Shown here: in pieces, positions 1-10,229 of the stretch
Position numbering within the stretch: position 1 is the first letter of the stretch
Layout of the letters: every line of letters begins with the position of its first letter
Origin: Pseudomonadales bacterium
Lineage (GTDB): Bacteria; Pseudomonadota; Gammaproteobacteria; Pseudomonadales; Azotimanducaceae
Reading direction: 5' to 3'
Length of the DNA: 64,000 nt
NCBI GenBank assembly: GCA_028281885.1
Contig: JANQJA010000009.1
Location: 124,001 to 188,000, forward strand
Notes under the pieces: model-generated
The model's database searches: none
What the model saw: the letters and a program-made list of their open reading frames with translations, nothing else
Told to the model about the DNA's origin: nothing
Program-made: the position numbers and the translations under genes

Positions 1-1
1 T

Positions 2-1207
2 AGCCAGATCGATTCAAACCTGGTTGATTCGGTAACCGCGGCGGAAGCTGAACGCATCATCCGATCCTGTGTTCACTGTGGTTTTTGTTTGCCCGCCTGT
101 CCAACCTATGCGGCCACCGGCAACGAACTCGATTCTCCCCGTGGCCGAATTTATCTGATGAAAGACATGCTGGAGGGAGGTGCCGTCGAAGCCCGTGTCA
201 CCGCTCATCTCGATCGTTGCCTGACCTGTCGTGCGTGTGAACCTGCCTGTCCCTCTGATGTGGAATATGGCCGGCTGCTGGATATCGGCCGTGGTGTCGC
301 GGTCGAGGCAGGCCCGGGTAAGTGGCGACACCGGGCGCTGACCTGGCTGCTGCGGCAGATTGTGCCGAGCCCCAGGTTGTTGGCCGTCGTTGTTGGCGTG
401 GGGGGGTGGTTCAGGCCGCTATTGCCAGCCAGGCTTCAGCGATATTTGCCGCCAACAGACAATCGGGCGTTGGCGCCCGCGAGCGGTGAGCGTGAAGTGG
501 TTGTACTACAGGGGTGCGTGCAGCGAACAGTCACGCCTGGTGTCAACCGCGCCTTATCATCATTGTTGGCCGCCAGGGGTATCAGAGTCAGGATGGTAGC
601 GGAAGAAGGCTGTTGCGGTGCTCTGGATTATCATCTTGGGGCGCATCAGTCCGGTCTGGCTCGGGCACGGAAGCTGATTGATGCGCTGTTGCCGCATCTG
701 GATTCGGCGGAAGCGATCCTGTCGACCGCCAGCGGCTGTGGCGTCACGATCAAGGATTATCCCTATATGTTTCGCCGGGATGGCGAATATCGGGACAAGG
801 CTGAACAAGTCGCGGCGGCCTGCGTCGATGCCAGTGAATTTCTGGCGCAGCTGGATTTCAGGGCGGCGCCGGTTCGAGTCGCCTGCCACACTCCCTGTAC
901 CTTTCAGCACGGCCAGAAGCTGGCAGGTTTCGAAGCGATTCTGCGTCGGGCCGGGCTTGAGATTGTGCCATCGCCGGAATCCGGGATGTGCTGCGGTTCG
1001 GCGGGCGTCTATTCAATGCTGGAACCTGACATGGCAGAGACCCTGCGCAGCCGTAAACTGGCCGCGCTAGGGTCTGGCGAGCCACAGGTGATTGCAACGG
1101 CTAACGTGGGGTGCCAGCTTCACTTGTCTGGGGCTGATGTGCCAGTAAAACACTGGCTGGAACTACTTGCCGACCAGGTCCGCCTGTTCGAACAACCACC
1201 AGAGTAG
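2..1207 (+). CDS. glcF: Glycolate oxidase iron-sulfur subunit GlcF (5' end outside window)
   Basis: This is the electron-transfer subunit of glycolate dehydrogenase (GlcDEF), which oxidises glycolate to glyoxylate. The frame is open from base 2, so the start codon lies just before the window. Given about 400 codons and the usual family length, only a few residues should be missing. Two ferredoxin-type clusters are visible, CVHCGFCLPACP near the N-terminus and CLTCRACEPACP about 50 residues later. Two CCG domains follow (GCCGALDYHLG and MCCGSAGVYS), which is the standard GlcF order. glcD and glcE would be expected upstream, outside the window. The last 45 bases overlap the 3' end of the convergent carbamoyltransferase gene. 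Confidence 0.93.
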   Translation, partial: SQIDSNLVDSVTAAEAERIIRSCVHCGFCLPACPTYAATGNELDSPRGRIYLMKDMLEGGAVEARVTAHLDRCLTCRACEPACPSDVEYGRLLDIGRGVAVEAGPGKWRHRALTWLLRQIVPSPRLLAVVVGVGGWFRPLLPARLQRYLPPTDNRALAPASGEREVVVLQGCVQRTVTPGVNRALSSLLAARGIRVRMVAEEGCCGALDYHLGAHQSGLARARKLIDALLPHLDSAEAILSTASGCGVTIKDYPYMFRRDGEYRDKAEQVAAACVDASEFLAQLDFRAAPVRVACHTPCTFQHGQKLAGFEAILRRAGLEIVPSPESGMCCGSAGVYSMLEPDMAETLRSRKLAALGSGEPQVIATANVGCQLHLSGADVPVKHWLELLADQVRLFEQPPE

Positions 1208-2098
1208 GCCTTTCTGGGCGTGCAGTCGGTTCTCCGCCTGCAGGTAGATGACCGAGCGAGGATCCCGCACGAGCTCGGTTTCGATTTCGAAACCGTCATG
1301 GATTGGCATGTCGTGCATGATGCGGACGTCGGCATCGCCAATCAATGAACGACTGAGTTGGTAGGGCATCATTTTTTTCAGCTTCGCGTCGTTTTCTTCC
1401 TTGTGATCGGGATTGTTGAAGTACTGCATGTCAATCCAGGTGTCCGTGTAGACGAAGTCAGCACCATCGACCGCTTCACGCGGATCGGCGGTGTGGTAGC
1501 CGCGGCGATCAATGATGGCATCGACGTCGGCGTCCCGGCTTTCACCGTTATCATCGGCGGGTGGTGTGCCCAGGCGCAGGTCGATACCTAGCTTGTCGCA
1601 GATGATAGCCATTGAGTTGGAGACATTGTTCTGGATGCCGACGTAGGCGATGCTGGCGTTGGCAATGTCACCGTCGAAATGCTCCATCATCGTCAGCACA
1701 TCGGTCAGTGCCTGGCAGGGATGGAATTTTTCATCGCATCCGTTGATGACGGGCACCTGGCTGGCCCCCATGATCTTCTGCAGATCGCTGTGATGGAGTA
1801 GTCGGGCCATGATGCCGCTGACATTGCGCGACAGGTATTCGGTTTCGTGTTCGATGCCGGAAAGGACGAAGTTGGAAGTCGTCCAGTCGACATAGACGCC
1901 ATGGCCGCCAAGCTCGGTCATCGCGACTTCAAACGAGACTCGCGTTCGAGTACTGGTCTTCTGGAACAACATTGCCAGTGAGTGTGCGGCAAGCAGCGAC
2001 CGATACTCCGCCGGAGACTGTTTGATGGTGCTGGCGCGCTGCAGAATATCCTTGATCTCTGCACTGCTCAGATCTTTGAGGTGAGGCAGGTGGCGCAT
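1163..2098 (-). CDS. Ornithine carbamoyltransferase family protein, atypical substrate motifs
   Basis: The protein has 311 residues from the ATG at 2098. A longer frame exists upstream, but this start gives the family's natural N-terminus (MRHLPHLKDLS). The carbamoyl-phosphate half is canonical, with STRTRVSFE and HPCQAL. The amino-acid half is not: the ornithine motif HCLPA reads HDMPI, and the SMG loop reads WIDMQ inside a longer insertion. AENRLHAQKG near the C-terminus is typical of the family. It is therefore a real transcarbamylase. The missing motif cysteine makes ArgF activity uncertain, and another amine substrate or a divergent OTC subfamily is possible. No other arginine genes are nearby. 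It converges on glcF and is divergent from the AKR gene at 2169, 70 bp away. Confidence 0.85.
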   Translation of the reverse strand: MRHLPHLKDLSSAEIKDILQRASTIKQSPAEYRSLLAAHSLAMLFQKTSTRTRVSFEVAMTELGGHGVYVDWTTSNFVLSGIEHETEYLSRNVSGIMARLLHHSDLQKIMGASQVPVINGCDEKFHPCQALTDVLTMMEHFDGDIANASIAYVGIQNNVSNSMAIICDKLGIDLRLGTPPADDNGESRDADVDAIIDRRGYHTADPREAVDGADFVYTDTWIDMQYFNNPDHKEENDAKLKKMMPYQLSRSLIGDADVRIMHDMPIHDGFEIETELVRDPRSVIYLQAENRLHAQKGLLWWLFEQADLVGK

Positions 2099-2168
2099 GG
2101 CTCGTACCCTCGAAAAATCGGGCAAAGTACCGTATTGTGTCGGGCCCCGCAACAGAATAACGGTAAAG

Positions 2169-3107
2169 ATGGAGTTCAGACGATTGGGCGCCGCTGGAGT
2201 CAGGGTGTCAGCGATCGGGGTGGGATGTGCCAATCTGGGCCGCATCGACGAAAAACAGGCGCGGGACGTGATTCATGCCGCGATTGACCACGGCATCAAC
2301 TTTTTCGATGTTGCGGACAGCTACGGTGGCATCGGCGGTGCTGAGGAAATACTGGGGCGTGCGATCAGGGGCCGGGATCGTTCAAAACTGGTCATCGCGA
2401 CCAAATTCTCGGACCCGATGTCGGATAACGTGCTGATCCGTGGCGGATCCCGCCGATACATCATCGAAGCGGTTGAGAACAACCTTCGTCGTCTCCAGCT
2501 CGACTATATCGATCTTTATCAACAACATGTTACCGATCCGTCGACGCCGCTCGAAGAATCCCTGCGCGCACTCGATGATCTGGTACATCAGGGCAAGATT
2601 CGCTATTTCGGATGCTCCAACTATCGGGCCTGGCAGATCAGCGACGCGGCCTGGACGGCGAAGACCAACGGACTCAACCGCTATGTGACGACGCAGACGT
2701 TCTACTCACTGCTTGCTCGGGGTGCGGAGCGAGAAATATTTGCCGCCTGTGAAACGCATGGTATGGGCGTACTGCCTTATTTTCCGCTGGCCCGCGGCAT
2801 GCTTTCCGGTGAAGTACGGCGCGGTGACAAGACCGACCGTCCGCCAGCCACAATGCTGCCGGCATTTGCCCGAATCTTTCCCAATGACCAGAATTTTGAT
2901 GTGGTCGAGCGACTTGAGGCATATGCCCAGGGTAAAGGGCGTACGCTACTTGAGCTTGCCCTTGCCTGGCTGGTGAGTCAGCCGGTTATTTCCTGCATCA
3001 TTGCGGGCGCAACCACGACGGAACATATCCGGAACAACGTGGATGCACTGGGTTGGCATCTGAGTCCTGAGGAAATCGCCGAAGTCGACAAATTGTCGAC
3101 ACGATAG
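2169..3107 (+). CDS. Aldo/keto reductase (first of a tandem pair)
   Basis: A 312-residue NAD(P)H-dependent oxidoreductase with a TIM-barrel fold. The ATG at 2169 starts the conserved MEFRRLG strand; the frame runs further upstream into the neighbouring promoter. The catalytic tetrad is visible: Asp and Tyr in FFDVADSYGG, Lys in VIATKFSD and His in DLYQQHV. It is most like the AKR families that act on sugars, aldehydes or ketones. The substrate cannot be read from sequence. The next gene, 17 bp downstream, is a clear paralogue, so the two form a tandem duplication and probably one transcript. Confidence 0.9.
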   Translation: MEFRRLGAAGVRVSAIGVGCANLGRIDEKQARDVIHAAIDHGINFFDVADSYGGIGGAEEILGRAIRGRDRSKLVIATKFSDPMSDNVLIRGGSRRYIIEAVENNLRRLQLDYIDLYQQHVTDPSTPLEESLRALDDLVHQGKIRYFGCSNYRAWQISDAAWTAKTNGLNRYVTTQTFYSLLARGAEREIFAACETHGMGVLPYFPLARGMLSGEVRRGDKTDRPPATMLPAFARIFPNDQNFDVVERLEAYAQGKGRTLLELALAWLVSQPVISCIIAGATTTEHIRNNVDALGWHLSPEEIAEVDKLSTR

Positions 3108-3124
3108 TCATCGAGGAGACGGCA

Positions 3125-4069
3125 ATGGAGTACAGAAATCTGGGTACCAGCGGGCTGAAAGTTTCTACGGTGGGCATTGGCTGCAATAACTTCGGCATGC
3201 GTATCGATGCCGATCAAACCCGGGAAGTGGTGCATGCGGCCATCGATCACGGCATTAATCTGTTTGATTCAGCCGATATCTATGGCGGTCGAGGCAAGTC
3301 GGAGGAATATCTGGGCCAGGCCATCAGGGGCAAGGATCGATCGCAACTGGTGATTGCCACCAAATTCGCCAATCCCATGGGAGAGGGGGATCTGATGCGA
3401 GGTGCCTCGCGTCGGTACATCATGCAGGCAGTCGAAGATTCACTGCGCCGGCTCGATACCGACTACATCGACCTCTATCAGCAGCATGTGCCGGATATGG
3501 ATACACCGATTGAGGAAACACTGCGTGCGCTCGACGATCTCGTGCGACAGGGAAAGGTCCGCTATATCGGCAGTTCGAACTTTGCTGGCTGGCAGATCGC
3601 CGAAGCGGACTGGACCGCACGATCTGAGGGACTCAATCGCTTCGTCTGCGCGCAGAACCTTTATTCACTGATGGACCGTCGGATCGAACGGGAGGTGATC
3701 CCCGCCTGCGAGCGATTTGGCATTGGCATACTGCCTTTCTTTCCACTGGCAAGCGGGCTTTTAACAGGCAAATATCGCCGCGGCGAGGCGCCGCCGGCAG
3801 GGACCCGAATGGCGGCCTGGGGAGAACGTGCCCAGGCGGCGCTATCGGACCAGAATTTTGAAATCGTTGATCGCCTGACTGCGTTTGCCGAACGTCAGGG
3901 CCATACCATCCTTGAACTGGCCATGAGTTGGCTTGCATCGAAGCCTTATATTTCGTCAGTGATTGCGGGTGCAACCAGTCCGGCGCAGGTAGCCGCTAAC
4001 GCAGCTGCTGCAAACTGGCGCCTCACGGAAGACGAGATGACGGAAGTGAACGAACTGTCAGCGCGTTAG
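3125..4069 (+). CDS. Aldo/keto reductase (second of the tandem pair)
   Basis: This 314-residue protein is collinear with the preceding gene along its whole length. It keeps the same tetrad: Asp/Tyr in LFDSADIYGG, Lys in VIATKFANP and His in DLYQQHV. The start is the ATG at 3125, preceded by a GAGGAGA-type ribosome site. The two copies differ mainly in the loop after TKF and in the C-terminal third, which usually sets cofactor and substrate preference, so they may differ in substrate. The stop at 4069 is 6 bp before the next gene, consistent with co-transcription. Confidence 0.9.
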   Translation: MEYRNLGTSGLKVSTVGIGCNNFGMRIDADQTREVVHAAIDHGINLFDSADIYGGRGKSEEYLGQAIRGKDRSQLVIATKFANPMGEGDLMRGASRRYIMQAVEDSLRRLDTDYIDLYQQHVPDMDTPIEETLRALDDLVRQGKVRYIGSSNFAGWQIAEADWTARSEGLNRFVCAQNLYSLMDRRIEREVIPACERFGIGILPFFPLASGLLTGKYRRGEAPPAGTRMAAWGERAQAALSDQNFEIVDRLTAFAERQGHTILELAMSWLASKPYISSVIAGATSPAQVAANAAAANWRLTEDEMTEVNELSAR

Positions 4070-4075
4070 TTCGCC

Positions 4076-4753
4076 GTGTGCGGTCGCTTCAACGTCACCA
4101 GCGACACGGTCAGGAAACTGATTGTCGAAATCACTGGCCGCGGCTTCGAGATTACAACGCAGTTGAACATTGCGCCGACTGAAACGGTGCCAGTCCTGCG
4201 GGTGATCGACAGTGACCATGCGCTGGACGAGTTGCGATGGTGGCTCGTGCCCTATTGGTCCGATACGCCCTCGACCCAATACGCGATGTTTAATGCGAGA
4301 GCGGAAGGGCTGACTCGCTCGCGTGCTTTCCGCGAACCGTTTCTGCGTCGACGCTGTATCATCCCGGCGAGTGGTTACTACGAGTGGCAGGTCGAACGGG
4401 GTACGAGGGTCCCTGTCTACATTGCACCGGAAAACGAGGATGCGTTTGCTTTTGCCGGACTCTGGGATCGCTGGCAGGGTGACGATCAGGTCATTGAAAG
4501 TTGCACGATCATCACGGCAGCCGCCCCTCATGCCCTGGCGGCTCTCCATGACCGCGTGCCGGTGAGCCTGGCGACCGACGATGTTCATCGGTGGCTGGCC
4601 GCTGATACCAGTCGAGACGAGTTGCAGCGATTGCTCGCCCCGGGGGCTGTTTGTCCGGTCCGGGTGACGCCCGTTTCAACCATCGTCAACAACGCGCGAA
4701 ACAAGGATGAGCGTTGTCTTGAACCGATCGGGCCGACACAGGTGTTGGGCTAG
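4076..4753 (+). CDS. SOS response-associated peptidase family protein (SRAP, YedK/HMCES type)
   Basis: SRAP proteins shield abasic sites in single-stranded DNA by forming a covalent link through Cys2. The start is GTG at 4076, chosen because the second codon must be TGC: the protein begins MCGRF, and Met removal exposes the essential cysteine. The other active-site residues are present at family spacing: Asn73 in FNARAE, Glu103 in GYYEWQ and His158 in LHDRVP. Its 225 residues match the family. It sits 6 bp after the AKR pair. No LexA box was recognised immediately upstream. Confidence 0.93.
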   Translation: MCGRFNVTSDTVRKLIVEITGRGFEITTQLNIAPTETVPVLRVIDSDHALDELRWWLVPYWSDTPSTQYAMFNARAEGLTRSRAFREPFLRRRCIIPASGYYEWQVERGTRVPVYIAPENEDAFAFAGLWDRWQGDDQVIESCTIITAAAPHALAALHDRVPVSLATDDVHRWLAADTSRDELQRLLAPGAVCPVRVTPVSTIVNNARNKDERCLEPIGPTQVLG

Positions 4754-4816
4754 CCAGCTTGCAGCTCATCCTTCGTTGTTGCAGTCTTGATGAGTAGCAA
4801 GTCAGAGGAACTCTCG

Positions 4817-5614
4817 ATGAGCGATCTGCTCGAAATTTCGGATGAAGGTCACGTCAGGACAATCACACTCAATCGACCCGAGAAGCGAAACGCGCTGAGC
4901 ACGGAGCTTGCCTGGGGCATCGTTGAAGCCGTTCAACAGGCAGCGACGATTGACGATGTGTGGATTATCGCTGTTAAAGGCCGTGACGGCGCATTCTCGG
5001 CCGGGCTCGATCTGACCGCGACCGGCGAGCCGTACACGCCGTTTACCGCACAAGGCGCTCAGCTGGATGACCTGAGCTGGGTGGGGCATATCCTGCTGAC
5101 GTTTCGCCAGAAGTGTGACAAGCCTATCGTCGGCGGCATCAACGGTGTTGCAGTGGGCGCGGGTCTTGGTCTGGCCATGGCAACCGATGTTCGTTTGATC
5201 ACCAAAAGTGCGCGGTTGATGGCGGGATACACGCGCATTGGTGGCTCACCGGATGGTGGACTGACCATCACGCTGACGGAATCCATGGGCTACGAGCAGG
5301 CGATGCGATTCATGTTGGAGAATCGCACGGTGCTCGGTGAGGAGGCGGTCGCTTTGGGCATGGCTGGCGAGGTGGTCGATGACGAGGTTTTTGACGAGCG
5401 CCTGCGCGAATACTGCCAGGGGTTGTGTGAATGGTCGCCGATTACCTTCCGGTTGTTAAAACGAGGTATGTCCAAGGCGTTATATTCAACTGACATGGAA
5501 CAGCAATTGCGGTTTGAACTGGCCAATGTTCGACGGGCTTTCGCTAGCGAGGATGCGGTGGAAGCACGGCAGGCATTTATGGAGAAACGAAAGCCGGAGT
5601 TTAAGGGTAAGTAG
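4817..5614 (+). CDS. Crotonase-fold enoyl-CoA isomerase-like protein
   Basis: A 265-residue member of the enoyl-CoA hydratase/isomerase superfamily. The ATG at 4817 follows AGAGGA by 8 bases and is preferred over ATG codons 30 bases upstream. The oxyanion-hole segment FSAGLDLTA and the NGVAVGAGLGLA helix are clear. Neither of the two glutamates that catalyse hydration in classical hydratases is at its expected place. Instead an aspartate is present in RIGGSPDGG, as in PaaG-like and other isomerases, so isomerase chemistry is more likely than hydration. The exact substrate is unknown. Confidence 0.85.
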   Translation: MSDLLEISDEGHVRTITLNRPEKRNALSTELAWGIVEAVQQAATIDDVWIIAVKGRDGAFSAGLDLTATGEPYTPFTAQGAQLDDLSWVGHILLTFRQKCDKPIVGGINGVAVGAGLGLAMATDVRLITKSARLMAGYTRIGGSPDGGLTITLTESMGYEQAMRFMLENRTVLGEEAVALGMAGEVVDDEVFDERLREYCQGLCEWSPITFRLLKRGMSKALYSTDMEQQLRFELANVRRAFASEDAVEARQAFMEKRKPEFKGK

Positions 5615-5684
5615 GAACTGGAACGTCCGGTCCTGCGATACACCGGTGGTATGATGGGCGCCTTTTGCTGACGAGAGATTGTTT

Positions 5685-7049
5685 GTGAGTTCATTGCCCG
5701 TCATCTGTTTCAAGGCTTACGATATCCGCGGTCGTGTGCCTGACGAACTCAATCAGGACATCTGCTATGCCATCGGCCGTGCCTATGCGGATTTCCTGCA
5801 ACCTTCCCGTGTCGTTGTCGGTCACGACATTCGGCTGACCAGTCCGGAAATGTCCGATGCGCTGGTGCGGGGGCTTCGCGAATCGGGCGTCGACGTGCTG
5901 CATATCGGTCAGTGCGGCACGGAAGAAATCTACTTCGCCACAGACCACTTCAGAGTTGACGGCGGTATCGTCGTCACGGCGAGTCATAATCCCAGGGACT
6001 ACAACGGCATGAAGCTGGTTCGGGAAGGCGCGCGTCCTATCAGCGGTGATACCGGATTGAACGATATCCGCGACCGGGTAGCAGCGGGGAAGTTTGAAGC
6101 GCCCACAGGTCGGCAGGGCACGTTGGAAACACTCGACCACCGTGACGCCTATATTCGCAAGTTGCTCGACTATGTTGATGTGTCGTCGCTACGACCGTTG
6201 CGCATCATCACTAACCCTGGCAATGGCGGCGCTGGTGCGATCATTGATGCGCTGGAGGCGCATCTGCCATTCGAATTTATCAAGGTGCATCACCAGGCGG
6301 ACGGCCAGTTTCCCAATGGCGTCCCGAACCCCTTGTTACCTGAAAACCGTCAGCCGACCATCGAGGCGATTGCCCGCGAAGGTGGAGATCTGGGCATTGC
6401 CTGGGACGGGGATTTCGATCGCTGTTTCTTTTTTGATGAGGCTGGTCGATTTATTGAAGGCTACTATATCGTCGGATTACTGGCGGAGTTTTTCCTCAGT
6501 GCAGGACCCGGCAAGGTGGTCCATGATCCGCGCCTGACCTGGAACACGATTGATATCGTTCGTCGCCGGGGTGGTGAAGCCGTCATGAGCAAAACCGGTC
6601 ACGCCTTTATCAAGGAACGCATGCGTGCCGAGAATGCCGTTTACGGCGGTGAGATGAGTGCACATCACTACTTCCGTGACTTTGCCTACTGCGACAGTGG
6701 CATGGTGCCCTGGCTGCTGGTGGCAGCCTTGATGTCCTCTTCAGGAAAGCGACTTTCTGAACTGGTGGACGAAAGAATGGCGCTCTTTCCGGCTTCTGGT
6801 GAGATCAATCGTCGCATCGACGATCCGGCCGCGCTGCTCGCGGCTGTTGAAAGTCGTTTCAGGGCGGACGCCACAGCGATCGATCGCACCGATGGCCTGA
6901 GCGTCGAATTTGACGACTGGCGCTTTAACCTGCGTATGTCTAATACGGAACCGGTTGTTCGATTGAATGTTGAGTCTCGTGGCGATGCTGCGTTGATGGA
7001 GGCCAGAACGACAGAGCTGCTTGAGCTGATCGGAGGCGATCTGCAATGA
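5685..7049 (+). CDS. manB: Phosphomannomutase/phosphoglucomutase
   Basis: It interconverts hexose 6-phosphate and 1-phosphate in the cytoplasm, supplying GDP-mannose or UDP-glucose precursors for surface polysaccharide. All four alpha-D-phosphohexomutase signatures are present in order: the phosphoserine loop [11 protein letters not shown] (Ser100), the metal loop DGDFDR, the sugar-binding loop [10 protein letters not shown] and the phosphate-binding RMSNTEP. I chose the GTG at 5685 (454 residues) because GAGAG lies 7 bases before it. A TTG two codons earlier is the alternative. The GEMSAHHYF form favours a ManB/AlgC-type bifunctional mutase. The stop overlaps the start of the next gene (ATGA). 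Confidence 0.92.
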   Translation: MSSLPVICFKAYDIRGRVPDELNQDICYAIGRAYADFLQPSRVVVGHDIRLTSPEMSDALVRGLRESGVDVLHIGQCGTEEIYFATDHFRVDGGIVVTASHNPRDYNGMKLVREGARPISGDTGLNDIRDRVAAGKFEAPTGRQGTLETLDHRDAYIRKLLDYVDVSSLRPLRIITNPGNGGAGAIIDALEAHLPFEFIKVHHQADGQFPNGVPNPLLPENRQPTIEAIAREGGDLGIAWDGDFDRCFFFDEAGRFIEGYYIVGLLAEFFLSAGPGKVVHDPRLTWNTIDIVRRRGGEAVMSKTGHAFIKERMRAENAVYGGEMSAHHYFRDFAYCDSGMVPWLLVAALMSSSGKRLSELVDERMALFPASGEINRRIDDPAALLAAVESRFRADATAIDRTDGLSVEFDDWRFNLRMSNTEPVVRLNVESRGDAALMEARTTELLELIGGDLQ

Positions 7050-7783
7050 GCTGGCTTGGCAAGATTCTCGGCGGCGGTATCGGTTTCGTGATTGGCGGAC
7101 CGATCGGTGCCGTGCTGGGTGCTGCCATCGGACACAGTACGATTGATGCGGGTGGCACCGGTTTTACCGGTCTTGAGCAGAAGCAGGGGATCTACTTTAC
7201 CGCCGTGTTCTCGATGCTCGGGAAGCTGAGTAAGGCTGACGGCATGGTTACGCAGCACGAAATCGATGCTATCGAGCGAGTCATGCGCGACAACCTTCGT
7301 CTTTCTGCCGAGGCGCGAGAGTTCGCGATACGGATATTCAATGCGGCAAAGGATTCATCTCAGCCATTCGAGGAGTTCGCCATTCAACTGCGGGACGAGT
7401 TCGGGAACGCGCCTGAAGTACTCGTTTCAATCATCGATCTGTTGATGATGGTGGCTTATTCCGATGGCCATCTTCATCGCACCGAAGAAGCACTCATTCT
7501 CTCTGCGGTCAGGATTTTTGGTCTTGAACAGGAATATCGTCAGATCAAGGGTCGGTTCGGTGGTGACGAAGACGATCTCGGTCGTTGCTACGAGATTCTT
7601 GGCAGCGAGGAGGGCGATGATCTGGCGACCATCAAACGACGGTACCGCAAGCTGGCCATGGAATATCATCCGGATCGTATTCAGGCGAAAGGCATGGCGC
7701 CGGAATTTGCCGAGGCCGCAGAGGAAAAGTTCAAGGAAATCCAGCACGCGTACGACGTGCTGGAAAAAGAACTGGGGCGTTAG
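7046..7783 (+). CDS. djlA: DjlA-like co-chaperone (TerB plus J domain)
   Basis: A 245-residue protein with three parts: a glycine-rich N-terminal hydrophobic segment (about residues 7-30, a probable membrane anchor), a TerB-like helical domain (about 50-165), and a C-terminal J domain (about 180-245) with the essential HPD in EYHPDR. This is the order found in DjlA, which recruits DnaK to the inner membrane and influences envelope stress signalling. The start overlaps the mutase stop by 4 bases, so translation is probably coupled. The 3' end overlaps the convergent prc gene by 4 bases. Confidence 0.9.
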   Translation: MSWLGKILGGGIGFVIGGPIGAVLGAAIGHSTIDAGGTGFTGLEQKQGIYFTAVFSMLGKLSKADGMVTQHEIDAIERVMRDNLRLSAEAREFAIRIFNAAKDSSQPFEEFAIQLRDEFGNAPEVLVSIIDLLMMVAYSDGHLHRTEEALILSAVRIFGLEQEYRQIKGRFGGDEDDLGRCYEILGSEEGDDLATIKRRYRKLAMEYHPDRIQAKGMAPEFAEAAEEKFKEIQHAYDVLEKELGR

Positions 7784-10101
7784 CTGGCGCCGGCGCCGGA
7801 TTTCTGTCCGGCAGTGCGCTTCTTCATCAGGATGAAATCGAGCAGGATATGGCTTGATTCGACCAGGTAGGCGTCCACGTCATCATCCTCGGCGGCACTG
7901 TCCTCGGCAGCTTCCGCTGCTGGCGATTTGCCACTGTCGGTGCCGCCCATCTCGATGACGCCAGCCATCTCGTTCCCCTGAATGGCGTCGCTGTCCGGGC
8001 CGGTCGCTTCGCCATCGCTGGTTTCGCCGGTTGTTTCTCCGCTACTGGTAATGCCACTTGCTGACCCGGCTGTACCGGCTACCAGCGGTTCCCGGTCGGG
8101 ATTCAGTTCGTCCAGTGAGGCGATGGCGTCGAGGCCCTTTGCCTTTCGTTTTTTATTTTCCAATGCCAGCCAGAATGTTTCGTCATCTATCTTGCGGGCA
8201 CGACGCTCAGTCTCGTTCAGCGTGATGCTCTTCTCGTCTGCTCGTTGACGTCGATACGCAAGTGCTTCACGCAGGTAGTCGAATTCCGGGTCGTGCTCCA
8301 CCCGCGCCTCATGAAGATCGCGCAATCCCGGCAGCATCTGTGTGAGATCACTTTTTGCCTCAAAGTCCGCCGCGCGGATGCGGTCCCATGGCAGCGGATC
8401 ATCAAGCGCACTTTCTCCGATGGTCTCGGGATCGTAGTCCGACGGGTAGCTGATGTCGGGCACAATACCTTTGTGCTGTGTGCTCTCGCCGCTGATGCGA
8501 TAAAACTTCGCCTGGGTCAGTTTGAGCTGACCTCGGTTCAGCGGTAACAGGGATTGAACCGTTCCCTTGCCGAAAGTCTGGTTGCCGATAATCAGGCCCC
8601 GTTCGTAATCCTGGATGGCACCAGCGAAAATCTCTGATGCGGAGGCGCTGAGTCGATTCACGAGAACCGCCAGCGGGCCATCATAGAAAGTCCGGATATC
8701 CTTGTCAGCGAGGATATCGACACGGTTGCTCTTGCTACGAATCTGTACTGTCGGTCCCCGGTCGATAAACAGCCCGGTCAATGTGCGTGCTTCCTGCAGC
8801 GATCCGCCGCCATTGTCACGCAGGTCGATAATAACGCCGTCGACATCTTGTTTGGTCAGTTCGCGGAGCAGCCTTGCAACATCCTTGGTGGTGCTTCTGA
8901 AGTTCGGATTACCCTGCTGATACGCCTGAAAATCAATATAAAAGGTTGGAATGTCGATCACGCCGATCTTGTGCGTCGAACCGAATTGTTCAACTTCGAT
9001 GATCTCGGATTTTGCGCTCTGCTCTTCCAGCTGCACGGTATTTCGAGTGATCGCAATCTGTTGGGCGTCCGAACTGTCATTCCCGCCCGCAGGAATGATG
9101 TCCAGCCGAACCACCGTATTCTTTTTGCCGCGGATCAGCTGCACCACCTCGTCCAGCCGCCAGCCGATCACGTCCACCATCTCGCCATCCTGCCCCTGGC
9201 CGACCGCGATGATGCGGTCATTGGGAAACAGTTTGCCCGATTTGTCCGCCGGACCTGCCGGTACGATGCTGACGACCTTTGTGTATTCATCTTCTCGCTG
9301 CAGTACGGCGCCAATTCCTTCCAGCGACAGGCTCATATTGATGTTGAAGTTCTCACTGGTCCTGGGCGAGAAGTACTGGGTATGGGGGTCGTAAGTCCGC
9401 GTGAACGAGTTCATGTACAGCTGGTACACATCCTCAGAATTGGTTTGCAGGGTGCGGGACAGTCGGTTTCGATAACGCTTGAGTAACAGTTCCTGGATTT
9501 CTTCGTCTGGTTTGTCGGTCAGTTTCAGGTTCAGCACCGCGTGCTTGACCCGCTTGCGCCACAGATCATCGAGTTCGGCCAGCGAGTCAGCCCAGTCCGC
9601 ATCTTCACGATTCACAACCAGGGACTCGTTCAGGCTGAAGTTAAACTGATCAAGGCCTTTTTCGAGCATGGCGATGGTTTTCTCGAAGCGGTCGACGACG
9701 CGAAGGTGATACCGGTTAAAAATGTCGAAGGCAGTGTCTACATCCCCTCGTCGCAGCAGGTTGTCAAAGGACAGCCGGTGCTGATTGAACTCTTCGATGT
9801 CGCTGGCGAGCAGGTAACTCTTGCTCGGGTCCAGGTCATCCAGATAGGTCTCGAAAATCCGATCGGAGAGTTCATCGTCCAGGTCAGTTGAGACATAGTG
9901 GCGCGATGCAAGCGCATCGACGATGTTCCGCGTTGTTCGCCCATGATCAGGTAACGGCTCGATCGGTGCCCAGGCCAGTGGCTTGCTGGCGGCTGGGCTC
10001 GGATCGGCGCTGGCCGATAGTGGAATGCTGGTAACGGTCGCGCCAGCCGTCACGAAGGTCGCTAACGTCAAAGCGGCCGAATAGGCGCGAAATGATTTCA
10101 T
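7780..10101 (-). CDS. prc: Carboxy-terminal processing protease Prc/Tsp
   Basis: A periplasmic S41 protease of 773 residues with an N-terminal signal peptide cleaved near residue 32. After a helical N-terminal domain comes a PDZ domain (about residues 255-340), then the protease core. The catalytic dyad is Ser487 in SASASE and Lys512 in GKGTVQ, the same 25-residue spacing as in E. coli Prc. A Prc-specific helical C-terminal domain follows. A Gly/Thr/Ser/Glu-rich low-complexity stretch around residues 690-745 precedes the C-terminus and is not a usual Prc feature. Prc trims or degrades envelope proteins with non-polar C-termini, including peptidoglycan hydrolases. The gene stands alone and is divergent from fkpA. 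Confidence 0.95.
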   Translation of the reverse strand: MKSFRAYSAALTLATFVTAGATVTSIPLSASADPSPAASKPLAWAPIEPLPDHGRTTRNIVDALASRHYVSTDLDDELSDRIFETYLDDLDPSKSYLLASDIEEFNQHRLSFDNLLRRGDVDTAFDIFNRYHLRVVDRFEKTIAMLEKGLDQFNFSLNESLVVNREDADWADSLAELDDLWRKRVKHAVLNLKLTDKPDEEIQELLLKRYRNRLSRTLQTNSEDVYQLYMNSFTRTYDPHTQYFSPRTSENFNINMSLSLEGIGAVLQREDEYTKVVSIVPAGPADKSGKLFPNDRIIAVGQGQDGEMVDVIGWRLDEVVQLIRGKKNTVVRLDIIPAGGNDSSDAQQIAITRNTVQLEEQSAKSEIIEVEQFGSTHKIGVIDIPTFYIDFQAYQQGNPNFRSTTKDVARLLRELTKQDVDGVIIDLRDNGGGSLQEARTLTGLFIDRGPTVQIRSKSNRVDILADKDIRTFYDGPLAVLVNRLSASASEIFAGAIQDYERGLIIGNQTFGKGTVQSLLPLNRGQLKLTQAKFYRISGESTQHKGIVPDISYPSDYDPETIGESALDDPLPWDRIRAADFEAKSDLTQMLPGLRDLHEARVEHDPEFDYLREALAYRRQRADEKSITLNETERRARKIDDETFWLALENKKRKAKGLDAIASLDELNPDREPLVAGTAGSASGITSSGETTGETSDGEATGPDSDAIQGNEMAGVIEMGGTDSGKSPAAEAAEDSAAEDDDVDAYLVESSHILLDFILMKKRTAGQKSGAGAS

Positions 10102-10229
10102 GCTTGGGTGGTTATCTCCGAATCTGAAAGTAGTTTATGCGGGCGAGAGCCCGTGAATCAAGGATTTGGGTGCTTGGACAGGGCCTGTGCGATAATGTTT
10201 CCTCGCGTCACCCTTAGTAAGGAAACTAG

